This document shows positions 10,476 through 21,800 of a DNA stretch of 64,000 nt, piece by piece. The stretch lies in assembly GCA_017654935.2 (NCBI GenBank), contig CM065690.1, forward strand, positions 5,071,039 through 5,135,038. Direction: 5' to 3'. How positions within the stretch are numbered: position 1 is the first letter of the stretch; the number at the start of each line of letters is the position of its first letter. Source of the stretch: Phymorhynchus buccinoides (lineage: Eukaryota > Mollusca > Gastropoda > Neogastropoda > Raphitomidae). Under the pieces are notes generated by a model. The model saw nothing but the letters and a program-made list of their open reading frames with translations, had not been told where the DNA came from and ran no database searches. A program made the translations under genes and the position numbers.

Positions 10476-11045
10476 TCGGATCATTAGGCGCTGCTGTGTA
10501 TAAGGTGAATAGGGCAATTTTCAAGAACAGTCTGAACAAATTACAGTAAAAGGCGCCCTAATTTATAAGGCACCTCGCAAAAGAAAGTCAAACTTCGAAG
10601 CCTGTACGCGTCCTGTAAACGCTTACCGACCGCCATTACTGTTGTCATAAACAAGAGTTGGCTCCCCTGTCAAATAATCGAACTTCCGTTTGAGCTGCTT
10701 CCTGTTGTTGTGTTTGGACTTTTCTTCGCGAAAACTGATAGAATTATGGCATTTTAAGCTCCACAACGATGCTTTTTACATCCAATGAAGGATTGTGGCA
10801 ACTGTTGGACGGTATCTCGGATGATAATAGCGATTTTGAAGCATTTTAACGCGAGTATTCGTCGCATCGGTGACTCGTGACCACTTTCGATGTCTGACTC
10901 ACAGTAGACTGTACTGAACACGGCAATCGTTGCCTCTCTTCCCACGGTTTTGTTCACCTCGTTTATTAGGCGCATAGGTCGAAATTGGAGAAAAAAATAT
11001 CGCCTTATAACCCCAAAATTATGGTCACTGAGCCACGGGCGCCTC
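10475..11045 (-). mobile_element. TTTTCGGACTATAAGGCG-family element (family Z)
   Basis: The ends resemble ATTTTTCGGATCATTAGGCG and CGCCTTATAACCCCAAAAT, with internal blocks GCAAAAGAAAGTCAAACTTC, TCGATGTCTGACTCACAGTA and GGCAATCGTTGCCTCTCTTC. Relatives are at 45495-46205, 56440-56610 plus 57100-57590, and as short internal-deletion forms at 47528-47700 and 60412-61180. Confidence 0.65.
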
Positions 11046-11315
11046 CTGGAACTCACGTGTCGAGCGTTTGTGCAAGGTATGCACACTACAGCATACTCTC
11101 GTACAGAGAGAGTTAATTATGAAATTGAAAGGAGACCTGTCAGACTCAAACTGACAAAATCCCCTTGAGTGCAGGCAGCACAAAGATTCTGAGCAAATGC
11201 TTCCTACTTTCTTTTGCATGACTTTCTCTTGCTTTCTATCAGGATTATGTTCGTTAGCCAGGAAACACCGTCACTTCGCTACAAGTACAACATAAAAAAA
11301 AAACAATTTGCAAAG

Positions 11316-11517
11316 TTAACCATTTCGCCACCAATGCCATATGATATGTACTGATTAAGACCCATTTTACTTAAACTAAGTTAAAGGCATTGAAATTATG
11401 GTGTTGCATGTATTTGTGGGAGATTTATAACGAAAGGCCAAATTTTGTTTACCCAGGCAAAGTTTGATTGAATTTGGTTTTTTCAGGGTGAAAAATGGCT
11501 GGCGGCGAAAGGGTTAA
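11316..11517. mobile_element. piggyBac-like MITE (TTAA ends)
   Basis: TTAACCATTTCGCCACCAATGCC at the left and GGCTGGCGGCGAAAGGGTTAA at the right, TTAA at both ends. Related to 54793-55038 and 40051-40536. Confidence 0.75.
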
Positions 11518-11677
11518 ATAATAATAATAATAATAATAATAGTACATTTATATAGCGCTTTACCTCAGATGAGCCCAAAGCGCTTTACAATCAATTATTC
11601 ATCAACAGACAACAAAAACAGCATTCAAGAGTGACACCAACCAGCAACAGCGCATATACAAAGCAACTCTCTCTCTC

Positions 11678-11747
<70 letters not shown>

Positions 11748-12494
11748 GCGCGCGCGCACACACACATATTTATCGACGCCAACTCGTCCATACCCATTCA
11801 GTAAGCCACAGCAACCGAGCCGCACGGACTGACCACATACACCAACACACATACACAAACACCCTCACACACAACGTACGCACGCAGACAGACACACACA
11901 CACGCACACAGACACACACACACACATACATGCACACACAACCCACAAAACCAAAACACACACGCACACATGCATGCTCACACACACACACACAACACAC
12001 ACACACGCACCACAAAACACAGCACAAACCTCTTATTCAATCTTCCCTCACGTGCACACAACAATAAACAACTGATCAAATATTTAGGGTGCAGCAGGAA
12101 AAAGATGGGTTTTAAGAGAGGTTTTGAATGAGGAGACTGAGTTGGAGTGTCGGAGAGGAGAAGGCAGAGAATTCCAAAGAGATGGTGCTTGACAAGAAAA
12201 AGAACGTTGGCCAGCAGATTTGATATGGATGGAGGGAAGGGAAAGGAGACGAGAATCAGAATACGAACGTAGTTGGCGAGCTAGGACATAGAGATGAAGA
12301 AGATCAGAGAGATACAGGGGAGCTTGATCATTCAGTGACTTGAGGACAAGGAGGAGAATTTTGTAGTCAATACGTGATTGAAATGGGAGCCAATGTAGGG
12401 AACGAAGAACCGGAGTGATGTGATCGTACCTAGGGGAGCGAGAAATGGGACGAGCAGCATTATTCTGGACAAAACAAAAGTTATTGTAAACCAC
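11518..12494 (-). mobile_element. 5'-truncated LINE (L2/CR1-like), ORF2 C-terminus and 3' end
   Basis: The minus-strand frame 12084-12494 carries the typical end of an L2/CR1-type ORF2: PVLRSLHWLPFQSRIDYKIL, LRSYSDSRLLSLPS, SFSCQAPSLWNSLPSPLR and FKTSLKTHLF. It is followed by a CA-rich 3' UTR (an 80 bp CA tract at 11683-11765) and a terminus with AAGCGCTTTGGGCTCATC, GCGCTATATAAATG and (ATT)n. The ORF start is missing. The junction at 12494 is near GATGATGATGATTG. Confidence 0.85.
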
Positions 12495-12596
12495 ACGAAA
12501 CGATGATGATGATTGCAGTTTGTACTCACATTACGCTCAGTACTGTTCCATGGGAAACCTGCGACAGACAATCATCAACTGTTTACTCTGGACATA

Positions 12597-12793
12597 ATAA
12601 TAATAATAATAATAATAATAGTACATTTATATTGCGCTTTACCTCAAATGAGCCCAAAGCGCTCTATAATCAAATATTCATCAACAAGTAGACAACAAAA
12701 ATACTGTTTAAGAATGACACAAAGCAGCAACTGAATATGAATATACAAACACACTCTCTCTCTCTCTTTTTCTGTCTCTCTCTCTCTCTCTAT

Positions 12794-12826
<33 letters not shown>

Positions 12827-13085
12827 ACATTTATCGACACCGACTCATTATTCATCTTCCATTCAGTAAGCCATAGCAACTGAGTCGCACGGACTGACCA
12901 CATACACCAACACACATACACAAACGTTAGAGGATACACATACAAATACACTCACACACAACGTATGCACGCAGACAGACACACACACATGCATACAGAC
13001 ACACACATGCGAGCACACACAACACACAAAATCAAAACACACATGCACGCATTTACGCACACATGCATGCTCACACACATCCAAA
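12597..13085 (-). mobile_element. LINE 3'-end copy
   Basis: Same order as 11518-12050: (TAA)n, an AGCCCAAAGCGCT block, CA-rich tracts, a GACTGACCACATACACCAAC block and CA-rich sequence. It breaks off before the coding part. It is a second 5'-truncated copy about 100 bp from the first. Confidence 0.8.
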
Positions 13086-13176
13086 AGTAATCCTCTTCTT
13101 TCAAAATAGAGGTCTGTAGTTTACCCCGAGTTGATAGGGTCATTATCCATCACTCAGACCATTCAGATGGTATATA

Positions 13177-13350
13177 CAGTGGAACCTCCCTTATAAGACC
13201 TCCCGTTATAAGACCCCCTCCCATATAAGACCTACTTCTCTGACACATTGCCCTTCTTTGCAAGTATTAAAATTACCTCCCTTATAAGACACCTCCCTTA
13301 AGACCTCATTTTGGATGATTTCTGAAGGTCTTATAAGGGAGGTTCTACTG
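13177..13350. mobile_element. Intact CAGTG-ended MITE, TA target
   Basis: TA|CAGTGGAACCTCCCTTATAA ... TTATAAGGGAGGTTCTACTG|TA. Internal words ATAAGACCTACTTCTCTGA and CATTGCCCTTCTTTGCAAGT are shared by all copies. With 174 bp and no coding capacity it is non-autonomous. Confidence 0.88.
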
Positions 13351-13680
13351 TATATGAATCATTGTATGTGTGTATATGCCAGTCAGTCGTTTTCGACAAT
13401 GACTGCCAGATAGCAGAGGGGACAGCTACTATAATTCCCGAGGGCTGGGCCAAAGTTTGTTTATAGGTTAAACTCGCCTTGCCCAGGGTGAATCCCCCTT
13501 TTGCCAAATGGATCCTAAGGCAGATGGCACTGGGGAAGGTCCCCAAAGGCCAACAATCCTTTTGGTAGCAGCCCAAGACCCAGTATTCAGTCTACCACTA
13601 GACCAGTCGGCAGAGTTCACAACAGTATTGAGCAACATTTCGTAACTGTCACAGTTCTCATCTTCTACAGCTTCCCTCAA
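13351..13680 (-). repeat. Interspersed repeat family Q copy
   Basis: GCCAGTCAGTCGTTTTCGAC..ACTGCCAGATAGCAG and the GCCCAGGGTG block recur at 22984-23190, 32400-32570 and 42770-43160. No gene seen. Confidence 0.6.
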
Positions 13681-13689
13681 TTCAAACGA

Positions 13690-14232
13690 AAACTTATGGC
13701 GAGAGATCCTTTTCTTTCCAGGCCCCAGCTACTTGGAACAAACTCCCTCTGTCTCCCAGACATTCCAACTTCCTGTCAGTTTTCAAAATCAACCTGAAAA
13801 CCCATCTATTCTCTGAACACTACTGTCCACCATGATCGGATTGTGAGAATGAAAGCGTGTGCGGATGAGGAATGGCATGGGAAAGGTGGGAGACAGAAAG
13901 TGTGTGTGTTCATGCGTGCATGCTGGCATGTGCTTGTGCATGTGCGCGTATGTATGTGCATGCATGTGTGTGTGTGTGCTCGCGCGTGTGTAGGCATAGA
14001 TGTTTGTGTGTGTGTGTCTGTATGTATGTATGTACGTACATACGTATTCATGTATGTGTGCATGCGTATGTAAATGATACGCTGTGCTCATCAGTGTATG
14101 CGCTTGTGTGCGTGCGAGCATGGGCATTGATGGGATTTGGTTAAACATATTTTTTGTAATCGCCATGAGCAGCTAGCCTGGAACGTGCGCTATAAAAGCT
14201 TTCTTTATTATTATTATTATTATTATTATTAT
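13690..14232 (+). mobile_element. 5'-truncated LINE 3' end
   Basis: Starts inside the degraded ORF2 terminus (words for LGTNSL and SFKTNL-like residues around 13730-13800). A GT-rich 3' UTR of about 250 bp follows, ending GTGCGCTATAAAAGCTTTC plus (TTA)n. Orientation is opposite to the copies at 11.5 and 12.6 kb. Confidence 0.75.
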
Positions 14233-14329
14233 AGTGATATACTGAAGATCGGAAAATGATAGGACAAACTGTCCTGAGACAAGACAAATCACTCAATGGG
14301 CAATGCACTGGCTCATGCAGAAACCAAAT

Positions 14330-14450
14330 TAGACAAAATGCGCCAGTGTTAGTTGTTCTTGTTGTTACACCCTGGCTTAAAGACCCCAGGGATCGTCCAA
14401 ACAGCCAAAGCACTTGAACACTATGGTACAAATGCACCAGCTAGGGATGA
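14330..14450 (-). repeat. SINE-like family T fragment
   Basis: GTTACACCCTGGCTTAAAGA, GAACACTATGGTACAAATGC and CAGCTAGGGATGA recur at 56060-56230 and, inverted, at 25015-25310. Confidence 0.65.
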
Positions 14451-14603
14451 TAACATGAAACATTTAATCAGACGTTTTTGAGGACAGGAGAGAACACCAC
14501 AAGACAATTTCAATTTTAATAGGTTCACAGCGCACATACACTGTTGCCTATTAAACCATGGCGTCTGTTCACGTTCAACTTGAAAACAGTCCCACCTCAA
14601 GGG

Positions 14604-14724
14604 CTACTGACCTGAACTCTGGTGCTCTGTAGTCCACGGAAGTGCGGAGTCATCATCATCATCATCAGAATCGTCCAACTCGGTGCTGAAGTTGACCTCT
14701 GTGAACTCTACATCGTCACGGTGA
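14604..14724 (-). CDS. Probable coding exon of an unidentified gene
   Basis: A pyrimidine-rich acceptor (TTGTGTCATTTCAG) precedes a frame reading HRDDVEFTEVNFSTELDDSD, then DDDDD, SALPWTTEHQSSG. It either splices at 14612 (TTCAG|GTCAGT) with one base left over, or ends at TAG at 14604 two codons later. The acidic Asp run comes from a (GAT)n tract. I do not recognise the protein. It could belong to an upstream minus-strand gene or be a 5' exon of the zinc-finger gene at 7-8.6 kb, but its donor phase (1) does not fit that exon (phase 0) without another exon between. Confidence 0.45.
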
Positions 14725-14739
14725 CTGAAATGACACAAC

Positions 14740-15180
14740 ACACAGAGAAAAGCCAAGTTGTATTTTTTGTCAACAGTTTTAATTTGCTCTTAACAGTGTC
14801 ATTGCAAATGTTTCATCAAAGTGACTTTTAATACATTTTTTACCGCCACTCAGGCCTATCAACTGTTCTTCTCTGTTCCCAAGTCTACCATATGTGACAG
14901 AGTAGGGGAAAACCCACCTAAAGTCGCTGAGAGATATTCTTAGCAATGCACAAAACCAGGTAGCGTAGTTATACTTGATTCTGTGTATTTGGTCAACTTT
15001 AAAAAATTATAGAAAAAAGACTATGCCAGATAGATCAATTGTACTTTTTGCTTTTCAGTCTGTAGAATTTAAACTTTCAGATTATATAAAAACGTCAAAA
15101 GTGATAATTTCCGACTTTAGCCTGGTTTCCCTATACTCTGTCACATATTTCCAAAATACAAGTTACAACAGTTCTGGTAT
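14740..15180. other. Intergenic or intronic, no gene seen
   Basis: AT-rich sequence. ACTATGCCAG, GTCACATATTTCCAAAATAC and similar words give no frame with splice support. Confidence 0.4.
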
Positions 15181-15600
15181 GTACCGTATGTTACTGACTA
15201 CAACAAAAATACAAAGCGCACCTGCTTATAGGCCTCTGCAACTAGGGTTATTAACGCCCTTGACAGTGAGAGTGATGCCCTTGCTGGTCAGTACTGACAA
15301 GGGCGTTCACTCTTGCGAAAGGCAGCCATTTAGTGGCATCAAATAGGGTTATTGGTGAGAGTTATCCCCCTGTCTGGTCAGTACTGAACCATCTTCCCCC
15401 ACCCACCAAGGGCATTCACTCTTGCAAAAGGTGTTCGTTGCAGACCCCAATAAGGCGCATCCCCCAAATTTTACACAAAATTCAGATTTTGTTATTATAG
15501 TTTCTTACTATATTATCAGTCACATTATAAGGCGCAGGGGTCTCAGTCTGGGAAAAAAAAGTATTGCCTTATACTTTTTATAGTAACTAAGTAAGGTCTG
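15181..15600. mobile_element. Family Z element with a local duplication
   Basis: ACCGTATGTTACTGACTACA..AAAGCGCACCTGCTTATAGG at the left and TTATAAGGCGCAGGGGTCTC at the right. CAGTACTGA..AAGGGC.TTCACTCTTGC is present twice (about 15285 and 15390), an internal duplication of about 100 bp. The stretch 15480-15545 matches the uninterrupted form of the element split at 60480. Confidence 0.6.
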
Positions 15601-15692
15601 GTCAGGCTCCTGGTTTTCTCACTAGCCTGCACGTTTCAATTTCAGAAAAGCTCAATAATTGCACTTCAGTCACGAATTAAGTTGTCACGGTT

Positions 15693-16140
15693 AATAATAA
15701 TAAATAATAATAATAATGACTACTTATATAGCGCTTATTCTCCTTACGGGGCTCTAAGCGCTTCACAAAAAAGTTTAAAATCTGAGCAGAAACAACAACA
15801 AAACAACGCACTTATCATAAGGAACAACCTGAAACAAAATAACAATAACTACATTTACGTCACCCCCCCCCCCCCCCCCCCCCCCTTCACACTCCCCTAG
15901 AATCCAAACCATTACAAATAGCGTTTTCCACGCAAAAGGCATTTTCTCACACTACCCCCCCCCTCCCCCCCCCCCCTCGGCCCCAACACAACCCCTGTCA
16001 CTGCTCCATATTCCCTGCAGTCAAGGAGTAAAAATTCCTTTAGGAGATCCGATTTTGATACTTTTCAATCAAGCTGGACTCGAACCCACGACCTTCCGCA
16101 CCGCAGCCGAGCGCTGTAACCACTCGACCACGGGCCCCTC
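15693..16140 (-). mobile_element. tRNA-derived SINE, complete
   Basis: The minus-strand head has an A box in GGTCGAGTGGTTACAGCG and a B box GGTTCGAGTCC, with a body of about 350 bp containing two C-rich runs (plus strand 15860-15885 and 15955-15975). The tail is AAGCGCTTAGAGCCCCGTAA..AAGCGCTATATAAGTAG followed by (ATT)n. The tail resembles the local LINE 3' ends, as expected for LINE-dependent SINE mobilisation. Confidence 0.8.
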
Positions 16141-17090
16141 TCAGTTTACTATGGGTGTCTCCAAAATATTATGGGCTGCATACTGATATGGCCAGTTTTC
16201 ACAATGATGTGCCAACTACTGAACTAAATTCACATGGACAGTCTGGAATAAGTCTTCCACATACATTGATTGATAGATACTGAAACACACAGTACACACA
16301 CAAACACACACACACACATTAATATACACACTTTCTGAGGTCAGCATAGGATACTATTTTGACTTCTAAGTGTGTGTGTGATGTGAGAGAGAGAGAGAGA
16401 GGGAGGGGGGACAAATTTTATTTTTTAATCTGATGAAAACCTTCAACCATGGGGAAAGGCCACATCTGTTTGCTAACCTTCATGAACATGGTATGTACCA
16501 CAGTAAATCTGTGACCTTTTGTTTTGGGAAAATGACCTATTGGTTTTTCTGCCAACTGGTCAAATGACCTATGATGTCCTGTGGCAAGAATGAACCCGGC
16601 TTCTTATGTCATATATGTGTTACCTTCAATAATTTGGTTTAATTTAAAACGTCTGTTTCAGCCATAGAATTCCTGGTACCGGTAACAAGAAACACCCCAC
16701 ACATCCCACTGTCTTTCATCAAAGCATGGGTACAACTCCCCACAATGAAAAACACTGAAAGGCAGGGGTCCAGGGACAAGGGCAGCTTAAGAGAGAGATA
16801 TAACGAGACAGACAGACAGTTATTGAGTTAAAATGATAGAGACAGTTTGAGTCTGATATTAGCCTTGCCCTTGTAGAATTATTACATTTGCCTTTGGAAA
16901 CTTCCAAGATAGAACAACTAGACTAAGATCAAAACGTCCCAAATCGCTTGTGGTCAATTTTGTTTGTTTGTTGATGAATCAGAAAAAAATGAAGTTCAGT
17001 TTCTGGTAAAAATTAAAAATACTGAAATCAGTGTAAAAATGAAAGAGTAGCACCCATGTCAAACTCAAAGGTAAAACCAACATCACACCA
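16141..17090. other. Intergenic, no gene seen
   Basis: Contains CA and GA microsatellites (about 16290-16320 and 16380-16405) and a family-L fragment near 16730-16780 (AATGAAAAACACTGAAAGGC). No supported exon. Confidence 0.5.
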
Positions 17091-17094
17091 TGTT

Positions 17095-17571
17095 TTACCT
17101 CAAGCTCGGAGACAAATCCTGCTTCTTGCCTGGCCTCTGATCCCCAGACGACGCAGAACCAGCTTCAACAAGCGCGGCAGTGGCAGCGGCAGCAGTCCAT
17201 GTGGCAGACTTCGCAGGCTGAGACGGAGAGGTAGCTTCAGCAGTGCGACACATAGTGATGCAGGTCTCCAGATTCAGATCCCCTTTCTGCAACAGCCGCT
17301 GCCTGGTGGTGCCATCTTTGATGCCCAAGACAATTCTGTCCCTCAGCAGGCTGTCTTTCAGGCAGTCGCAGAAGTTGCAGGTCGAAGCGAGAATGCACAG
17401 AGCGGCAATGTAGTCGTCCACAGTCTCGTAAGTCTTCTGCCTGCGTGTGTTGAACAAATACCGTTCGTAAGTTTCGTTGCTCTTCCGGAGGAAATGGTCG
17501 TCAATGACGATGTCGCCGGCAGAGTTTGTATCTGCTGCTTGCTGCATTCCACCATACATGGCGACAGTCAA
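17095..17571 (-). pseudogene. Ty3/gypsy-type gag fragment
   Basis: A 158-residue frame reads like the capsid region of invertebrate Ty3/gypsy retrotransposons: YERYLFNTRRQKTYETVDDY, LASTCNFCDCLKDSLLRDRI, VLGIKDGTTRQRLLQKGDLN and CITMCRTAEAT. The pattern 'CNF..CL.DSL.RDRIV.GI.D...R..LL' is characteristic. No zinc knuckle, protease, RT or LTR was found nearby, so it is an orphan fragment. The opposite-strand frame is a shadow. Confidence 0.8.
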
Positions 17572-18247
17572 GCCTTTACGCCAGACTCAAACAGGCTGAC
17601 TCTTGAGATATAAGGATGCAGAACGGTGAAGATCTTCTAAGTTTTGTATTTGGGCTGGGGGGCCTGTCGACAAAAAATAAATTTATTAAAGACCCATACA
17701 CGTCCATGAGTCAAAATCACGGTTTTCATGTGTTTTCCCTCTCTCGCTGGTAAGAAATCTTTTCAGACGAAAAATACCATTAAGCTTAACAAACAAAATA
17801 ACTGGGTAGAGAAGAAAAAAAATCTGCAATATTGGGAATTCCTCTGTGACATGTATAAGATTAGGCCTATCCTTACCTCCCAAAATTAAGAAAATAGGGT
17901 CTTTTCCAGAGGGGAGTCACTAAACTGTATATTCTTAGCCTTTTTTTTTTTTTTTTAGTGCCAATGAATCAAAGTGTTGATTGTCATTCACTCATTCAGT
18001 CGTTGTGACGAATGTGAGTTTTGTTGGCTTTCTCACTCTCAGGCGAAATCTGAAAACGTCAAACAAGAGAATGTGCATACAAAGCGTTCGTCCGACCAGT
18101 ATTAGAACACTCCTGCACAGTATACGGGACCCATGCACAAAGACTGACAGAAAGACGTCCACACCCTCGACAAGATCCAGAGAAGGGGTGCTCGCTGGGA
18201 AGCGAACAGATACCGCCAAACCTCCAGCGTGGACCCCCCCCCCCCCC
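17572..18247. other. Intergenic with a piggyBac-like MITE fragment
   Basis: About 17760-17935 (AAATCTGCAATATTGGGAATTCC, CTATCCTTACCTCCCAAAATT, AAGAAAATAGGGTC) matches the interior of 40051-40536 and 54793-55038. The tail is a poly-T and a poly-C run at 18234-18254. Nothing coding. Confidence 0.55.
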
Positions 18248-18580
18248 CCCCCCACGTGGGGATATCGGGGTTTGTTTTTTTATAAATAGTTACTCCACCT
18301 TCCAGAAGTTCTGTGCTTGTAACTTCCTCTAATCTGTCACTTTTTGACTCTGCCTTTTCCCTTTGCTTACTGTCATCTACTATCTTTCTGCCTTACCCGG
18401 TCCATCCATTCTCCTGCCTTTTTTCACGAAACACTTTGAAAAACATTTCCTCCATCCGAAGTTGTTGGACTTGCTCAGTTGCTGGGTCTATTTCTTAGGC
18501 GCGTACTGGCAGCATGACGCATATGCGCTCATAATTGACAGGAAACTGTCTGACTCTGAGCGATCGAAGAAGAAGAAGAA
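18248..18580 (+). mobile_element. SINE-like family A copy
   Basis: Runs from CCCACGTGGGGATATCGGGG to GACAGGAAACTGTCTGACTC and a GAAGAAGAAGAAGAAG tail. The sequence around the CTTAGTTAG hairpin is altered (TTGCTGGGTCTATTTCTTAG). Confidence 0.8.
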
Positions 18581-18796
18581 GAGAGGAGGAAACACAGAAG
18601 GCTGGAGATGCTCTACAAACACCAACTGGGCCTAGTCGAAATCAACTCACTGTGACTTACTCAGCCTCCTTGCCAGTTCCATCAGGCACAATTAAGAGGA
18701 GGCAACAGGAGATCAAACACCAAAGCGCACAACATTCCATCATGCCGCACCATGTCGTACAGGCAACTGTCATTCTTCCCTCGAACAATGGAATCA

Positions 18797-19303
18797 GGCA
18801 TCAGAATAGTCTGCAGTCCAATCCTCTGAAAACCACGATCCAAGGCACCAAGACCCCAGACCACAGACCCCAAACACATGGTGTGGCGTTCTCAAAATGG
18901 ATTTGTTCTCAAAATGTCTTCGCATGTGCGAAATCGATCATGACGTACCATCAAATTTTATCTTTTGTGTATTCAACACTAAATTGACCCTAAACCTATC
19001 CCTAATCCTAACCCTAACCTGAAACCGTCAAATACACACACAAATAATTGTGCACATGCCTAGACATTTCGAGAACAAATCCATTTTGAGAATGCCACAG
19101 TGGGACAACACTGAAATCAATTCCGAACATCACCAAAAAGGCTTTAGTTTATGCGGTGAGAAATCACTTTAAAATGCTAACAAAAAATATAATACCTTAA
19201 TAGTCTATAAAAAGTAAAAACCTCTGACAGAATAGGCCAATCCTGTCAGACATTCTCAATCTTCTGAAATTAACTGATCCTCTGACAATTATGATGCCTG
19301 CTA
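18797..19303. mobile_element. CAGGCATCAG fold-back element with a nested insertion
   Basis: Left end CAGGCATCAGAATAGTCTG, right end GACAATTATGATGCCTG. It is interrupted by the element at 18883-19098. Relative of 2721-2989. Confidence 0.78.
18883..19098. mobile_element. Fold-back element with a telomere-like centre
   Basis: Long inverted ends (TGGCGTTCTCAAAATGGATT and AATCCATTTTGAGAATGCCA, with TTCGCATGTGCGAAA) surround a centre reading CCTAAACCTATCCCTAATCC then TAACCCTAACC. Different arms from the 26.7/33.2/35.0 kb family but the same kind of centre. Confidence 0.78.
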
Positions 19304-20964
19304 GTGCTACAGGTTGGGGGTTGGGGATTGCGGTGGGGGGGTGGGGGGGGGGGAGCGGAGTATGACAGGCGGACAGACCAGCGGACAGACAAAGACTGAA
19401 AGAGCTACTAAAGCAGTAGGCCTACCGACGGCAACCGTAAATTTGAGCGAACATAAGAAAAGCGCGAATACTTTTCTGTATACACAAAATGCGCAAATGA
19501 ACCGAATGCACTCTCCCACCCTGACACAGTAGAAGCCGAGTCATTGACCTCTTGAGGTCCAGGCTCGGCTCCTTGAGCTCTGATCATACAACCCAACCCT
19601 CATGCTCCCCCCCCCCCCCCCCTCTAATTCAACATGAATGCTCACTACCACCACCGGCTTTGCTTTGTTTTCTATTGCTTGGTTTTTCTGGTCTGGCGAC
19701 TGTGGGCCTGGCCCAGCATTAGGCTGGGTTGGGGCTGGACTAGGTAGGTCCCCAGCTTGCTGGGGGCTGAAGAGCATTGCGCCTGTCCAGCAGCTCCACT
19801 AATGCTGGACAGATCAGACTAGGGAGTCTGCTAGACCTTTCTTTGCAACCCTCCCCACCCTTTTTATGTATTTATTATTTATTTATTATATCTACTTTTT
19901 TTCCTATTTCTGTTGTGACCTGGCGTGCCCATCGTTTTCTTTTTTTCAATATCGGCAAAATCTTCAACCTGATGAAGGTGGCCGATTGACGAGATGAAGA
20001 AGAACACTGTGCCTGTGGGCACTCAACTCGAAAACTTCAAAAAGAACGAAGTCAAAACACCGTAAAACTGGCGTAAAAGTCGTGAGACACTGAGTGACTG
20101 TCCAGACTCAGTCTGGACTGGTACTTCCGTCCTGTTAAGCCGCATGCCTGCCAAACTGCACTTCTTCTTCTCTGAATCTAATCAGAAAATCTGGAAAGGA
20201 TACCCTTTGGCTTTTCATTTGTAGCTAGATCACCTACCCAAAATATAAACGACTGAAACAAGTTCTTGGGAAAAACAACAACCACAGAACAAGCAAGGAG
20301 TAGGAAGTTGCGTCACTTCAAGGGAGTTTACTTTGTTGACCAAATTGCCTTAACTCCCTTACTAGAGTAAGTTTCTCAGCAAAAACGCCTGCGAACGCAC
20401 AACGCTTTTGATTAACGTTGTGTAAGAAACGACAAATAACTTCTGCTAAACATTGGCTAAATTCGGGTAACTCTGAAGCTTATCAGGCAAAGATGCAGAT
20501 TAACACCCCCCCTCCAATTTCTCAGTTCTTTCAATTTCTTCAAACTTGCCTTTTCTACTGCCGCTTGAGCACCATAAACCTTATTTTCATGGTTTCAAAC
20601 AAACAAAAATATGCATTTGTTAATAGCAGAATATAAAGGCGCGACTGAAAAAACGCAATAAACCAAGACATTAAAATTAAGGGGGGGGGGGGGGTTGAAT
20701 CTACATCGTAGTCACTTCTTTGATCTTCTGTGGTGGCGACCAGCTTCTATGTACAGAAGTAAGCATACGCACACTTGAGGATGTCACCAAAGAAGGAGAT
20801 GGAAAAAGCAACAGCAACAAAGAGTTCATATAGAAAAGGGAGATAAATCATACCTTTTTTTTTTTACTTAGTCATTATCTTCTTCTTCATTTGGTCATCC
20901 ACGTTGATCGATCGTACTAAAATTCTGATGAACCAGAAGAGCATATTTGGGGGCAGAAAAGTAA
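19304..20964. other. Gene-free stretch
   Basis: Contains G-rich (19315-19355) and C-rich (19605-19622) tracts and AT-rich sequence. I see no exon with splice support and no named element; short frames here lack any recognisable domain. Confidence 0.45.
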
Positions 20965-20966
20965 TA

Positions 20967-21148
20967 CAGTGGAACCTCCCTTAAGTACATAAGACCTTCA
21001 AAAATCATCCAAAATGAGGTCTTATAAGGGAGGGGTCTTATAAGGGGGTAATTGTAATACTTACAAAAGAAGGGCAATGCCTCAGAGAAGTAGGTCTTAT
21101 ATGGGAGGGAGTCTTATAATGGGAGGTCTTATAAGGGAGGTTCCACTG
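20967..21148. mobile_element. CAGTG-ended MITE, TA target, complete
   Basis: TA|CAGTGGAACCTCCCTTAAGTAC ... TATAAGGGAGGTTCCACTG|TA. It is the same family as 13177-13350 in inverse internal order. Confidence 0.85.
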
Positions 21149-21429
21149 TATTGCACTATATTGTGTCATATATCTAAGGTGATGAACTACACTATAAAGA
21201 ACAGCCAAAAATATTTCTGTTAATTAATTTAATTTTCAATAATACGGCAGTTTATGCTTACGATTGAATATATAAAGAATAGCTATATCTTTACCAATTT
21301 CGTCTATGTATTTGGGTTCGTTCACGCAAGATTTTTAAAACATGGACGTTAAAAAAAAAGTTATATTGTTCCTATAGATGGTTCATGACATTGTCTCTGT
21401 CGAGTATGCCGGCTCCGGGCAGCAAGTCA

Positions 21430-21800
21430 GTGTGAGAGTGCACAGCTGCTCGTCTTGTCCTTAGGAAGAAAAAGTTCGATCACGTTAGCCCACTTCTCCG
21501 TTCTTTGCACTGGCTTCCTGTCGCAGACAGAATTGAGTATAAATTAAACACCCGTTGCTATAAATCTATCCACCAAAGCTGCTCCATCTTACCTATGCGA
21601 CAATATTTCCATCTATACGCCAGCTCGCACTTTACGTTCAGTTTCTGACCCGCTTTCTCTCCAGATCCCTAGGTATAAGCTTTCAACTGTTGGTCGGCGC
21701 TCTTTTGCTGTCTCTTTCCCTCCGTCAGCGACCGACCCTCTCAGCCTTCAAATCTAACCTCAAAACCCACCTGTTCCCTCGTGATTGAGGCTCCACTCTC
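21430..21800 (+). pseudogene. LINE ORF2 C-terminal fragment, frameshifted
   Basis: Reads KKFDHVSPLLRSLHWLPVAD, then RIEYKLNTRCYKSIHQS in one frame and SNLKTHLFP-like words in another. Stops and frameshifts are present. It is the same L2/CR1-like C-terminal region as at 12.1-12.5 kb. Confidence 0.75.

Noticed and set aside
16077..16140. tRNA gene on the minus strand
   Set aside because: A and B boxes are present, but it is joined to a SINE body and tail and the acceptor stem is not convincing. The same holds for 24474, 53650 and 52215.
17056..17613. Plus-strand 185-residue frame
   Set aside because: Shadow of the gypsy-type gag fragment on the minus strand, which matches a known family pattern.
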